Shown here: piece after piece, positions 32,308-40,314 of the stretch
How positions within the stretch are numbered: position 1 is the stretch's first letter
Layout: each line of letters starts with the position of its first letter
Assembly (NCBI RefSeq): GCF_024494355.1
Contig: NZ_JAKNQY010000022.1
Span: forward strand, 43,688 to 107,687
Source: Pseudomonas sp. Q11
GTDB taxonomy: Bacteria; Pseudomonadota; Gammaproteobacteria; Pseudomonadales; Pseudomonadaceae
Direction: 5' to 3'
Length of the DNA: 64,000 bases
Translations under genes and position numbers: made by a program
Notes under the pieces: generated by a model
Told to the model about the DNA's origin: nothing
The model's database searches: none
What the model saw: the letters and a program-made list of their open reading frames with translations, nothing else

Positions 32308-32397
32308 TGTGGGAGCGAGCCTGCTCGCGATTGCGATGTTCCAGTCAACATGGATGCTGACCGTTCTACCGCTATCGCGAGCAGGCTCGCTCCCACA
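32308..32397. repeat. REP pair, GCGAGCCTGCTCGC core
   Basis: Head-out pair between two codirectional minus-strand genes. Confidence 0.88.
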
Positions 32398-32415
32398 TTT
32401 TCAACCACATTGTAT

Positions 32416-33693
32416 TCAGAGGATATTGGAATAATCCGCTTCGATCCGGTCCAGGCTCAGGTGGTTCAGGAAGTTGGAGAAACACATCCAGGCCGACAGC
32501 GCGTTCATGTCGCGGAACTGTTCCGGCAGGTACTTGGGCGGCACGACCAGGCCTTCGTCCACCAGTTGGCGCATCGTGCGCATGTCTTCAAGGGTAGTCT
32601 TGCCGCAGAACAACAGCGGCACCTGCTCCAGCTTGCCTTTGCGTACGGCCAGCTGAATGTAGTTGTAAACCATGATGAAGCCCTTGAGGTAGGACAAGTC
32701 TTTGGTGAATGGCAGACCGGTCGGCACCGAGCCACGGAAAACCCGGCTGGCGTTGCCGTAGCTTTCGCCCATCTCAAAGCCTTGCTCACGGAAGAACTCG
32801 AATATCTGCAGAAAGTCTGCCCCCTCCTCCACCATGTGAATGGCGCGGGTGCGATTGGTCAGCTTGCGCAGGCGACTGGGGTAAGAGGCGAAGGTGATGA
32901 TCTCCATCAGGATCGCCAGGCCTTCCTGGGTCACGGTGGACGAGGGTGGGCCCTTGGACAGGAAGGTGCAGATCGGCTGATTCAGGCCGTTGAGGGTTGT
33001 GCCCACGTGTACCAGGCCTTCATGGACTTCCAGGGCCCGAACGTCACGGTCGTTGAACATCGCATCGGTACGGATCTTGATGTAGTCGGCGCCGGCCGCA
33101 GCATCGGCCACGATCCCGTCGGACTCGAACACCCGGATGGTTTCCTCGGCTTCGCCAAAGACCCGGTTGAGTCGATGCTGCAGCAGGCTGACAGCGTCCT
33201 GGGCGGTCAGAATCTTCGGTTCGTCCTTGAGGTCACCACGACCGTCGATGTTGTTCAGGTAATCGGACAGCATCAAGCCCAGATCAGCCAGGGTCGGGTC
33301 GCCGGCATGGAACGCATCGGAGGCAGCGCCGTACAACTCCTGGGAGATCAGCCCGAAATCCTCGGTGCCACGCGCTTCGAGCATGCGCACCACCATGCGG
33401 TATTCCTTGCACATGCGACGCATGATCTGGCCGACCGGGTTGAACTGCCCAAGCTGACGGGTGATGTCGCGTTCGATGTTCTGGAATTCCAGCTTCACTT
33501 TGCTGGAATCGAAAGCCAGCGGCCGGTTGAGGTAGTAGTCGCGGTCCACGGCGGGCATTTCCTTGCCCTTGGCCTTGAGGAAACCCTTGCGGATGTTCTC
33601 GTCCCACTTTACTGCGTCGAGAATGCGAATCGGCGTTTGCGCCAGCACAATGCGATCGGACAAGGTGCGTATCGTCTGCTGGTAATCGTCCAC
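32416..33693 (-). CDS. QEGLA-motif protein (MATCAP/DUF1704 metallopeptidase family)
   Basis: A 425-residue protein of the family named 'flavohemoglobin expression-modulating QEGLA motif protein'. The HExxH-like motif is 'VHEGLVH' (residues 224-229) and the glutamate motif is 'TQEGLA' (255-260), a pattern of gluzincin-type zinc peptidases. Eukaryotic relatives (MATCAP) are tubulin or microtubule carboxypeptidases; the bacterial substrate is unknown. I chose the GTG at 33693 because ACAGGAG lies six bases before it. The longer TTG option at 33729 abuts the upstream stop and lacks such a site. It follows the lipoprotein gene at 33730 by 36 bases, suggesting one operon. Confidence 0.82.
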   Translation of the reverse strand: MDDYQQTIRTLSDRIVLAQTPIRILDAVKWDENIRKGFLKAKGKEMPAVDRDYYLNRPLAFDSSKVKLEFQNIERDITRQLGQFNPVGQIMRRMCKEYRMVVRMLEARGTEDFGLISQELYGAASDAFHAGDPTLADLGLMLSDYLNNIDGRGDLKDEPKILTAQDAVSLLQHRLNRVFGEAEETIRVFESDGIVADAAAGADYIKIRTDAMFNDRDVRALEVHEGLVHVGTTLNGLNQPICTFLSKGPPSSTVTQEGLAILMEIITFASYPSRLRKLTNRTRAIHMVEEGADFLQIFEFFREQGFEMGESYGNASRVFRGSVPTGLPFTKDLSYLKGFIMVYNYIQLAVRKGKLEQVPLLFCGKTTLEDMRTMRQLVDEGLVVPPKYLPEQFRDMNALSAWMCFSNFLNHLSLDRIEADYSNIL

Positions 33694-33729
33694 CCGGAAC
33701 TCCTGTGAAAAAACGTCCGCTTGTTGCAA

Positions 33730-34284
33730 TTATTGGGATTTGACCAACCGCTGGTAGCGCACGGCCTCCGAGAACACATCGGAGTTGGCCGGGTCGTCGA
33801 GGTAACGGAAAACCGTATCCATGTCGCTGTCCACCAGCACGCCATCACCTTCTTCGCTCTGGTTCGGCTGGCCGCTGAGGATCTTCTGGCCGATGGCCTG
33901 GTTGATCTGATCCATATCCAGGTTGTAGATCACCAGTTCCTGCTTGTCGGTCAGTTCGAAACCGGCGATCACAAAATGCCCTCCATAGCGGGCTGGCACC
34001 TTGGCCGACAGATACCAGCGGCTGCCGTGACGGGAGACGGTCACCGGGATGGCTTCGCGCTCCAGAGGCTTGGCCCTGAAGTACGTGATGGCTTGATAAC
34101 GGCGCGGGCCCACTTCGGCCAACTCCAGGTTGAGCGGCTCGCCCCAGGCGTTGGTGCTGGTCCAGTGGCCGACCAGGCCTTTGGGCGCGGCTTCGCTGTC
34201 GGGCAACGGTGCCTTGAAGGACACCAGGCAGCCACTGAGCAGCAGCAACGACACGGCCATTACAACGGCACGCCAGGCTTTCAT
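33730..34284 (-). CDS. Hypothetical lipoprotein
   Basis: A 184-residue lipoprotein: signal peptide with lipobox 'LLLSGC' (Cys19), then a mainly beta domain ('GHWTSTNAWGEPLNLELAEVGPRRYQAITYF', 'HGSRWYLSAKVPARYGGHFVIAGFEL') reminiscent of small lipocalin-like folds, and a C-terminal helix. I do not recognise a named family. AGGGAG precedes the ATG. It lies just upstream of the QEGLA gene. Confidence 0.7.
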   Translation of the reverse strand: MKAWRAVVMAVSLLLLSGCLVSFKAPLPDSEAAPKGLVGHWTSTNAWGEPLNLELAEVGPRRYQAITYFRAKPLEREAIPVTVSRHGSRWYLSAKVPARYGGHFVIAGFELTDKQELVIYNLDMDQINQAIGQKILSGQPNQSEEGDGVLVDSDMDTVFRYLDDPANSDVFSEAVRYQRLVKSQ

Positions 34285-34330
34285 TTGAACTCCCTATGGC
34301 ATACGACGCCTAGTCTTTGTGAGGAGCCTT

Positions 34331-34420
34331 TGTGGCGAGGGAGCTTGCTCCCGCTTGAGTGCGCAGCGCTCACAAAAGGGGCCGCTACGCAGCCCAGCGG
34401 GAGCAAGCTCCCTCGCCACA
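34331..34420. repeat. REP pair, GGGAGCTTGCTCCC core
   Basis: Arms TGTGGCGAGGGAGCTTGCTC...CCGC and GCGG...TCCCTCGCCACA, with inner pairing TGCGCAGC/GCTACGCA. Confidence 0.88.
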
Positions 34421-34438
34421 TGTGGTGCTCCTGAAAAA

Positions 34439-35155
34439 CTAAACCGACGCCAGCACCAAATGCATGTAGCGGGTCAGGATGCCGAGCATTTCTTCTGCCG
34501 CTACCGGCTCGGCGCCATTGAGCAAGCCTTGATATTCCATCCGTCCGATAATAGCCGTCAACACTTTGGCATCCTGCTGGGGTTCGCGCGAGCCCAAAAC
34601 CTGGAAAAACTGACAAGTGCCGTGCAACAGGATCTGCTGGTGAGAACGCACCAGCTCCGCCAGGCGCGGGTTGAGCAGCGCTTCCTGACGAAATGCCTGT
34701 TCCGCCATCAGGTATTCGCGCCGGCTGTGCAATTGATGCTGCACGTAGTCGGCGGTCATCCGGGCGATGTCGTCCGCCAGCTGCGAGCGCGATTCAGTGC
34801 TGCCGTCTCCGTAGGCAACCATCTCCCGCAGCAGGCCTTCATTGTTGGTCCACAGCTTGGCCATGAACGCCGCGCTGCGCTCCACGTACTGGGCGAAGGT
34901 ATCGGTGAGCAGGTCATCGATGTCCTTGAAATAATAAGTCGTGGCCGACAACGGCACACCCGCTTCGGCGGCCACCGCACGGTGGCGCACCGCCCGCACA
35001 CCATCGCGCACCACAATGCGCATGGCCGCATCGAGAATCTCCTGGCGACGCTGTTCACTGCCCTGTCGGCTGGCCTTGCGACCCTGGTACTGAACACTTT
35101 CAGCGACAGCAGTGGCGACGCCCGCTGCACCTTCTGGAGCCATTGCACGATTCAC
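34439..35155 (-). CDS. TetR-family transcriptional regulator
   Basis: A 238-residue TetR regulator with an unusually long polar N-terminus of about 30 residues. The helix-turn-helix region is 'RRQEILDAAMRIVVRDGVRAVRHRAVAAEAGVPLSATTYYFKDIDDLL', and the rest is a helical C-domain. The target is unknown. In PAO1 a TetR gene occupies the same place beside lysS. The GTG at 35155 has AGGAAAG upstream; an ATG four codons later is an alternative. The gene is upstream of the lipoprotein/QEGLA genes but separated from them by a REP pair. Confidence 0.82.
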   Translation of the reverse strand: MNRAMAPEGAAGVATAVAESVQYQGRKASRQGSEQRRQEILDAAMRIVVRDGVRAVRHRAVAAEAGVPLSATTYYFKDIDDLLTDTFAQYVERSAAFMAKLWTNNEGLLREMVAYGDGSTESRSQLADDIARMTADYVQHQLHSRREYLMAEQAFRQEALLNPRLAELVRSHQQILLHGTCQFFQVLGSREPQQDAKVLTAIIGRMEYQGLLNGAEPVAAEEMLGILTRYMHLVLASV

Positions 35156-35217
35156 GACAGGTCTTTCCTCACTATTTCAAAAGTAACCACTTGATACGTT
35201 TGTACCAGACAGGCAAT

Positions 35218-35247
35218 AAAAAGCCGCCTGTTCGAGGCGGCTTTTTA
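35218..35247 (-). terminator. lysS terminator
   Basis: AAAAAGCCGCCTC-GAAC-AGGCGGCTTTTT (minus strand), with flanking A and T runs, 11 bases after the lysS stop. Confidence 0.88.
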
Positions 35248-35257
35248 ATTGAAACAC

Positions 35258-36760
35258 TTACGCTTGGGGCCGCATGTGCGGGAAAAGAATGACATCCCGG
35301 ATCGACGGTGAGTTGGTCAGCAACATCACCAGGCGATCGATGCCGATGCCTTCACCGGCCGTCGGCGGCATGCCGTACTCAAGGGCGCGAACGAAATCGG
35401 CATCGTAGTGCATGGCCTCGTCGTCGCCGGCGTCCTTGTCGGCCACCTGGGCCATGAAGCGCTCTGCCTGATCTTCTGCGTCGTTGAGCTCGGAGTAGGC
35501 GTTGGCGATTTCGCGACCACCGATGAACAGCTCGAAACGGTCGGTCACGCTTGGATTCTCGTCATTGCGACGGGCCAGCGGCGACACTTCGAACGGGTAC
35601 TGGGTGATGAAATGCGGCTGCTCCAGCTTGTGCTCGACCAACTCCTCGAAAATCATCACTTGCAGCTTGCCCAGACCCTCGAAGCCGAGCACCTTGGCAC
35701 CGGCCTTCTTGGCGATGGCGCGAGCCTTGTCGATGTCTTGCAGGTCGGCCGCGGTGATGTCCGGGTTGTACTTGAGGATCGAGTCGAACACTGACAGGCG
35801 CACGAACGGTTCGCCGAAATGAAACACCTTGTCGCCGTACGGCACGTCGGTAGTACCGAGCACAAGTTGCGCCAGCTCGCGGAACAGTTCCTCGGTCAGG
35901 TCCATGTTGTCTTCGTAGTCGGCGTAAGCCTGGTAGAACTCGAGCATGGTGAACTCGGGGTTGTGCCGGGTCGAAACGCCTTCGTTACGGAAGTTGCGGT
36001 TGATCTCGAAGACTTTCTCGAAGCCACCCACAACCAGGCGCTTGAGGTACAGCTCCGGGGCGATACGCAGGAACATTTCCATGTCCAGGGCGTTGTGGTG
36101 GGTTTCGAACGGCTTGGCCGCCGCGCCGCCGGGGATGGTCTGCAGCATCGGCGTTTCGACTTCGAGAAAGTCACGCTTCATCAGGAAGCTACGGATATGA
36201 GCGATGACCTGCGAGCGCACGCGGAAGGTCTGGCGCACCTCTTCGTTGACGATCAGGTCGACGTAACGCTGGCGATAGCGTTGCTCGGTGTCGGTCAGGC
36301 CGTGGTGCTTGTCCGGTAGCGGACGCAGGGACTTGGTCAGCAGGCGCACGCTGGTCATTTCGACGTACAGGTCGCCCTTGCCGGAACGGGCCAGGGTGCC
36401 TTCGGCGGCAATGATGTCACCCAGGTCCCAGGTCTTGACGGCGGCCAGGGTTTCTTCCGGCAGGGTCTTGCGGTTGACGTAGACCTGGATGCGACCGGTC
36501 ATGTCCTGGATCACCATGAACGAACCACGGTTGAGCATGATACGACCGGCAACCTTGACTGGAATCGCCGCCTCGGCCAGCTCTTCCTTGGTTTTGTCCG
36601 CGTACTGTTTCTGCAAGGCATCGCAGTAGGCGTCGCGGCGGAAGTCGTTGGGGAAGGCCTGGCCCTTGGCGCGCTCGGCAGCAAGCTTTTCCTTGCGCAG
36701 GGCGATCAGGGAGTTTTCTTCCTGTTGCAGGGCTTGCGGGTCGAGTTCTAGGTCGCTCAT
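35258..36760 (-). CDS. lysS: Lysyl-tRNA synthetase (class II)
   Basis: A 500-residue class IIb synthetase. An N-terminal OB-fold anticodon-binding domain ('VKVAGRIMLNRGSFMVIQDMTGRIQVYV') is followed by catalytic motif 1 and motif 2 ('FEINRNFRNEGVSTRHNPEFTMLEFYQAY'). Motif 3 is 'GIGIDRLVMLLTN'. The ATG at 36760 fits the family. It lies 109 bases after prfB and in the same operon order as in E. coli. Confidence 0.97.
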   Translation of the reverse strand: MSDLELDPQALQQEENSLIALRKEKLAAERAKGQAFPNDFRRDAYCDALQKQYADKTKEELAEAAIPVKVAGRIMLNRGSFMVIQDMTGRIQVYVNRKTLPEETLAAVKTWDLGDIIAAEGTLARSGKGDLYVEMTSVRLLTKSLRPLPDKHHGLTDTEQRYRQRYVDLIVNEEVRQTFRVRSQVIAHIRSFLMKRDFLEVETPMLQTIPGGAAAKPFETHHNALDMEMFLRIAPELYLKRLVVGGFEKVFEINRNFRNEGVSTRHNPEFTMLEFYQAYADYEDNMDLTEELFRELAQLVLGTTDVPYGDKVFHFGEPFVRLSVFDSILKYNPDITAADLQDIDKARAIAKKAGAKVLGFEGLGKLQVMIFEELVEHKLEQPHFITQYPFEVSPLARRNDENPSVTDRFELFIGGREIANAYSELNDAEDQAERFMAQVADKDAGDDEAMHYDADFVRALEYGMPPTAGEGIGIDRLVMLLTNSPSIRDVILFPHMRPQA

Positions 36761-36869
36761 GTCTTTAAAGATTCCATCACAGGTTCGTTGCCCCCGGCCC
36801 CGGGCCGGAGTTTGCGGCCAGGCCTCGCTCCTGGGTGGAAGCGTGCCTGCCCGCCGCATGGGTGTCGCG

Positions 36870-37965
36870 TTACAGCCCTTGTTTGAGGCTGGCGATCAGG
36901 TATTCGTCGATGTCGCCATCGAGCACCTTGTCACAGTCGCTGCGTTCGATACTGGTGCGCAGGTCCTTGATCCGCGAGGCGTCGAGTACATACGAACGGA
37001 TCTGGTGACCCCAGCCGATGTCCGACTTGGTGTCTTCCAGTGCCTGGGACGCCGCGTTGCGCTTCTGCACTTCCTGCTCGTACAAACGGGCCCGCAGCAT
37101 TTTCATCGCGGTGTCTTTGTTCGCGTGCTGGGAGCGTTCGTTCTGGCAACTGACCACGGTGTTGGTCGGTACGTGGGTAATCCGTACGGCCGAGTCGGTG
37201 GTGTTAACGTGTTGTCCACCGGCCCCGGAGGAACGGTAGGTGTCGATGCGCAGGTCCGACGGGTTGATGTCGATTTCGATGTTGTCATCGATTTCCGGCG
37301 AAACGAACACCGCCGAGAACGACGTGTGACGACGGTTACCGGAGTCGAACGGACTTTTGCGCACCAAGCGATGCACGCCGATCTCGGTACGCAGCCAGCC
37401 AAAGGCGTATTCGCCCTTGATGTGTACGGTGGCACCCTTGATCCCGGCGACTTCACCGGCCGACAGTTCCATGATGGTCGCGTCGAAGCCGCGTTTGTCG
37501 GCCCAGCGCAGGTACATGCGCAGCAGGATGTTGGCCCAGTCCTGGGCTTCGGTGCCGCCGGAACCGGCCTGGATGTCCAGGTAGGCGTTGTTGGCGTCCA
37601 TCTCGCCACTGAACATGCGCCGGAATTCCAGCTTGGCCAACGCCTCCTCGAGGCGTGTCAGCTCGGCGACGACATCGCCGACGGCACCTTCATCGTTTTC
37701 TTCGACAGCCATGTCCAACAGGTCGCGGCAGTCGGCCAGGCCGCTGGACATTTCGTCCAGGGTCTCGACGATCTGCGCCAGCGCAGCGCGCTCGCGGCCC
37801 AGCTCCTGGGCGTACGACGGGTTGTTCCAGACATTCGGATCTTCAAGCTCGCGATTGACTTCGGTCAGACGCTCATGCTTTTGATCGTAGTCAAAGATAC
37901 CCCCGAATAGTTTCGGAGCGCTCGGACAGGTCCTTGATGGTGTTCAGGATCGGGTTGATTTCCAT
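36870..37965 (-). CDS. prfB: Peptide chain release factor 2, with programmed +1 frameshift
   Basis: RF2, 364 residues after frameshifting; it recognises UGA and UAA. The message begins MEINPILNTIKDLSERSETI at 37965 and meets an in-frame TGA as codon 25 (37893-37891). A +1 shift at CTT-TGA-C continues as DYDQKHERLTEVNRE into the main frame, which ends at 36870. The GGQ motif is in 'SSGAGGQHVNTTD'. The anticodon-like SPF motif is seen in 'RKSPFDSGNRRHTS'. A single-frame reading would mis-start the protein at an internal codon near 37751. Low RF2 favours the shift, so the gene is autoregulated. Confidence 0.97.
37890..37905 (-). promoter_or_regulatory. RF2 programmed frameshift site
   Basis: On the minus strand CGGGGGTATCTTTGAC: a Shine-Dalgarno-like GGGGG three bases before the slippery CTT, then TGA followed by C, the weak-termination context. 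This is the conserved bacterial prfB arrangement. Confidence 0.95.
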
Positions 37966-38065
37966 GGCGGGCAGCACTCGTTGGCGAACTTTTGAAAGCC
38001 GGCGAGTATAACGTAATCAAGCGTCAGCGGCAGCCCGCCTGGCGGCTTTAGGAACACCAATTCCT

Positions 38066-38231
38066 TGTGGCGAGGGAGCTTGCTCCCGCTGGGCCTGTAG
38101 GAGCTGTCGAGCGAAGCGAGGCTGCGATCTTTTCCCAGCCACTTGAGTCTCAAGTGAAAAATCAAAAATCAAAAGATCGCAGGCTTCGCCAGCTCCTACA
38201 GAGCCCAGCGGGAGCAAGCTCCCTCGCCACA
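38066..38231. repeat. Nested REP: GGGAGCTTGCTCCC pair containing a GTAGGAGCTG-type pair
   Basis: Outer arms TGTGGCGAGGGAGCTTGCTC...CCGCTGGG and the exact inverse. Inside, 38096-38201 is a GTAGGAGCTG-type pair with GGCTGCGATCTTTT/AAAAGATCGCAGG blocks. It is the second occurrence of the same nesting seen at 6368-6525. Confidence 0.88.
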
Positions 38232-38256
38232 AGAACTCTCCGGCCGGCCGGACGAA

Positions 38257-39258
38257 CTATTCGATCCCCACCCGATTACGCCCATTGTGCTTGGCCATGT
38301 ACAGCCCTTTGTCCGCCGCCGAAATCAGTTGCCGGCAATCGCCACCCTGCTGTGGCGTGAAGGTCGAGACGCCGACGCTGACCGTCAGGTTCGCCCCCTC
38401 ATGAGGCGTGATGTGGGGGATGTTCAGGGCGACGACGCTCTGGCGCAGTTTTTCTGCCATCAATCGGGCGCCGCCAGGCGAGGTGCCGGGCAGTACCAGG
38501 GCGAACTCTTCACCGCCGTAACGGGCCGGCAGGTCGGAGGGACGACTGCACGCATCACGGATCGCCGTGGCGACCTTGCGCAGGGCTTCGTCCCCTTCCA
38601 GATGGCCGAAATTGTCATTAAAGGACTTGAAGTAATCCACGTCGATCATCAACAGCGAGAGCTGGGACTGGTCCCGCAGCGCCCTTCTCCACTCCAGCTC
38701 CAGGTATTCATCGAAGTGTCGACGGTTGGACAGCCCGGTCAGGCCGTCGGAATTCATCAGCCGCTGCAGCACCAGATTGGTGTCGAGCAATTGCTGCTGG
38801 CTGACCCGCAGGGCGCGATAGGCCGCGTCGCGTTGCAACAGCATCATGTAGGACCGCGAGTGATAGCGAATGCGTGCCACCAGCTCGATGTTGTCCGGCA
38901 ACTTGACCAGGTAATCGTTGGCCCCGGCGGCAAACGCCGCGCTTTTGACCAGCGGTTCCTCCTTGGTGGACAGGACAATGATCGGAATATCCCGGGTCGC
39001 CGGATGGTTACGGTATTCGCGCACCAGGCTCAAGCCGTCAAGACCGGGCATCACCAGGTCCTGGAGGATCACCGTGGGCTTGATGCGGACCGCATGGGCG
39101 ACGGCCTGGTGCGGGTCGGCGCAAAAGTGAAAGTCGATATTTTCTTCGTTCGACAGCCCGCGTCGCACCGCCTCGCCGATCATCGCCTGGTCGTCGACGA
39201 GCAGGACCATGGCCGCGTTCTCGTCGCGCTTGAAATCGTCGAGCTGTAAATCATTCAT
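38257..39258 (-). CDS. wspR: Diguanylate cyclase response regulator WspR
   Basis: A 333-residue output protein of the Wsp system that makes cyclic di-GMP. The receiver domain (residues about 17-135) has phospho-acceptor Asp67 in 'VILQDLVMPG'. The GGDEF domain carries 'RYGGEEFALV' (248-252). The inhibitory I-site is R-P-S-D at 239-242. All key residues are intact, so the cyclase should be active and feedback-inhibited. It is the last gene of the wsp cluster, 45 bases after wspF. Confidence 0.96.
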   Translation of the reverse strand: MNDLQLDDFKRDENAAMVLLVDDQAMIGEAVRRGLSNEENIDFHFCADPHQAVAHAVRIKPTVILQDLVMPGLDGLSLVREYRNHPATRDIPIIVLSTKEEPLVKSAAFAAGANDYLVKLPDNIELVARIRYHSRSYMMLLQRDAAYRALRVSQQQLLDTNLVLQRLMNSDGLTGLSNRRHFDEYLELEWRRALRDQSQLSLLMIDVDYFKSFNDNFGHLEGDEALRKVATAIRDACSRPSDLPARYGGEEFALVLPGTSPGGARLMAEKLRQSVVALNIPHITPHEGANLTVSVGVSTFTPQQGGDCRQLISAADKGLYMAKHNGRNRVGIE

Positions 39259-39303
39259 GGGAGCTCACCTGAATACGGCTGTGGACAAGGTTGCCGAGGG
39301 GGT

Positions 39304-40314
39304 TCATTGGGTAAAAATCTCCACCAACCGTGGCGCCATGTGGTCCAGCGCAAGAATTTGAGCCGCCGCGTCGATGGCCGCGGCCGCTTTGGGCATGCCG
39401 TACACCGCACTGCTTTGCTGGTCCTGGGCGATGGTCAGATAGCCCTGCTGGCGCATGAGTTTAAGCCCTTGGGCACCGTCGCGGCCCATGCCAGTGAGCA
39501 AAACGCCGACCGCGTCACCGCTCCAGAAGTGGGCGACACTCTCGAAAAACACGTCGATGGAGGGTCGATAGATCTCGTTGACCGGTTCAGCGGTGTAGGC
39601 CAGGGTGCCGTTTTTCAACAGGCGAAGATGGTGGTTGGTGCCGGCCAACAGCACCGTACCGCTTTGCGGCGGTTCGCCATGCCGGGCCAGGCGGACCTTG
39701 TGGCCCGACGCACTACTGAGCCATTGGGCCATGCCTGCGGCAAACACCTCGTCCACATGCTGGACCAGCACAATGGCCGGGGCGAAATGACGTGGCAGGC
39801 CCTTGAGCAGGATCTCCAGCGCCGCCGGCCCACCCGCCGACGATCCGATGGCCACCAGGCTATTGCGTGACACCGAAACCCGCTGCGCAGCCGGTACGGA
39901 GCGTTCACGGGGGTTATGCTCACCAATAAGCCAGCCGATGTTGGTGATCTTGCGCAGCAGCGGTGCCGCCGCGTCCGCGGGATTGCCGACGCCCAGGGCA
40001 GGTGTATCAACCACGTCCAGCGCGCCATGCCCCATGGCTTCGAACACCCGGTGAACGTTCTGCTGGCTGTCACCGGTGACAATCACAATGGCGCACGGGG
40101 TTTCGGCCATGATCCGCCGGGTCGCCTCCACGCCATCCATGATCGGCATGAGCAGGTCCATCAGAATCAGGTCCGGGGTGTATTCGGCGCAGCGCTGAAC
40201 CGCCTCGGCACCGTCGGCGGCCACCCAGACCAGCTGGTGCGCCGGCTCGAACGCCAGGGCACGGCGCAGGGCTTCGACCGCCAGGGGCATGTCATTGACG
40301 ATGGCGATCTTCAA
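39304..40314 (-). CDS. wspF: Chemoreceptor methylesterase WspF (CheB-like)
   Basis: A 336-residue CheB-type protein that demethylates WspA and resets the pathway. The receiver domain has Asp53 in 'DLILMDLLMPIMDG'. The esterase domain has the Ser/His/Asp set in 'AIGSSAGGPAALE', 'VLVQHVDEVF' and 'TGMGRDGAQGL'. Loss of WspF in pseudomonads locks WspR on and gives wrinkly colonies; this copy looks intact. Its start overlaps the wspE stop by four bases. Confidence 0.95.
   Translation of the reverse strand: MKIAIVNDMPLAVEALRRALAFEPAHQLVWVAADGAEAVQRCAEYTPDLILMDLLMPIMDGVEATRRIMAETPCAIVIVTGDSQQNVHRVFEAMGHGALDVVDTPALGVGNPADAAAPLLRKITNIGWLIGEHNPRERSVPAAQRVSVSRNSLVAIGSSAGGPAALEILLKGLPRHFAPAIVLVQHVDEVFAAGMAQWLSSASGHKVRLARHGEPPQSGTVLLAGTNHHLRLLKNGTLAYTAEPVNEIYRPSIDVFFESVAHFWSGDAVGVLLTGMGRDGAQGLKLMRQQGYLTIAQDQQSSAVYGMPKAAAAIDAAAQILALDHMAPRLVEIFTQ

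Noticed and set aside
32268..32408. N-terminal extension of the alpha/beta-hydrolase
   Set aside because: The extra residues (GASLLAIA...SRAGSLPQG) are translated REP sequence. The same peptide patterns appear wherever REP arms are read in this frame. A clean lipoprotein signal starts at 32267.
36870..37751. RF2 as a simple 293-residue ORF starting at 37751
   Set aside because: The upstream sequence encodes the conserved RF2 N-terminus through the programmed frameshift.
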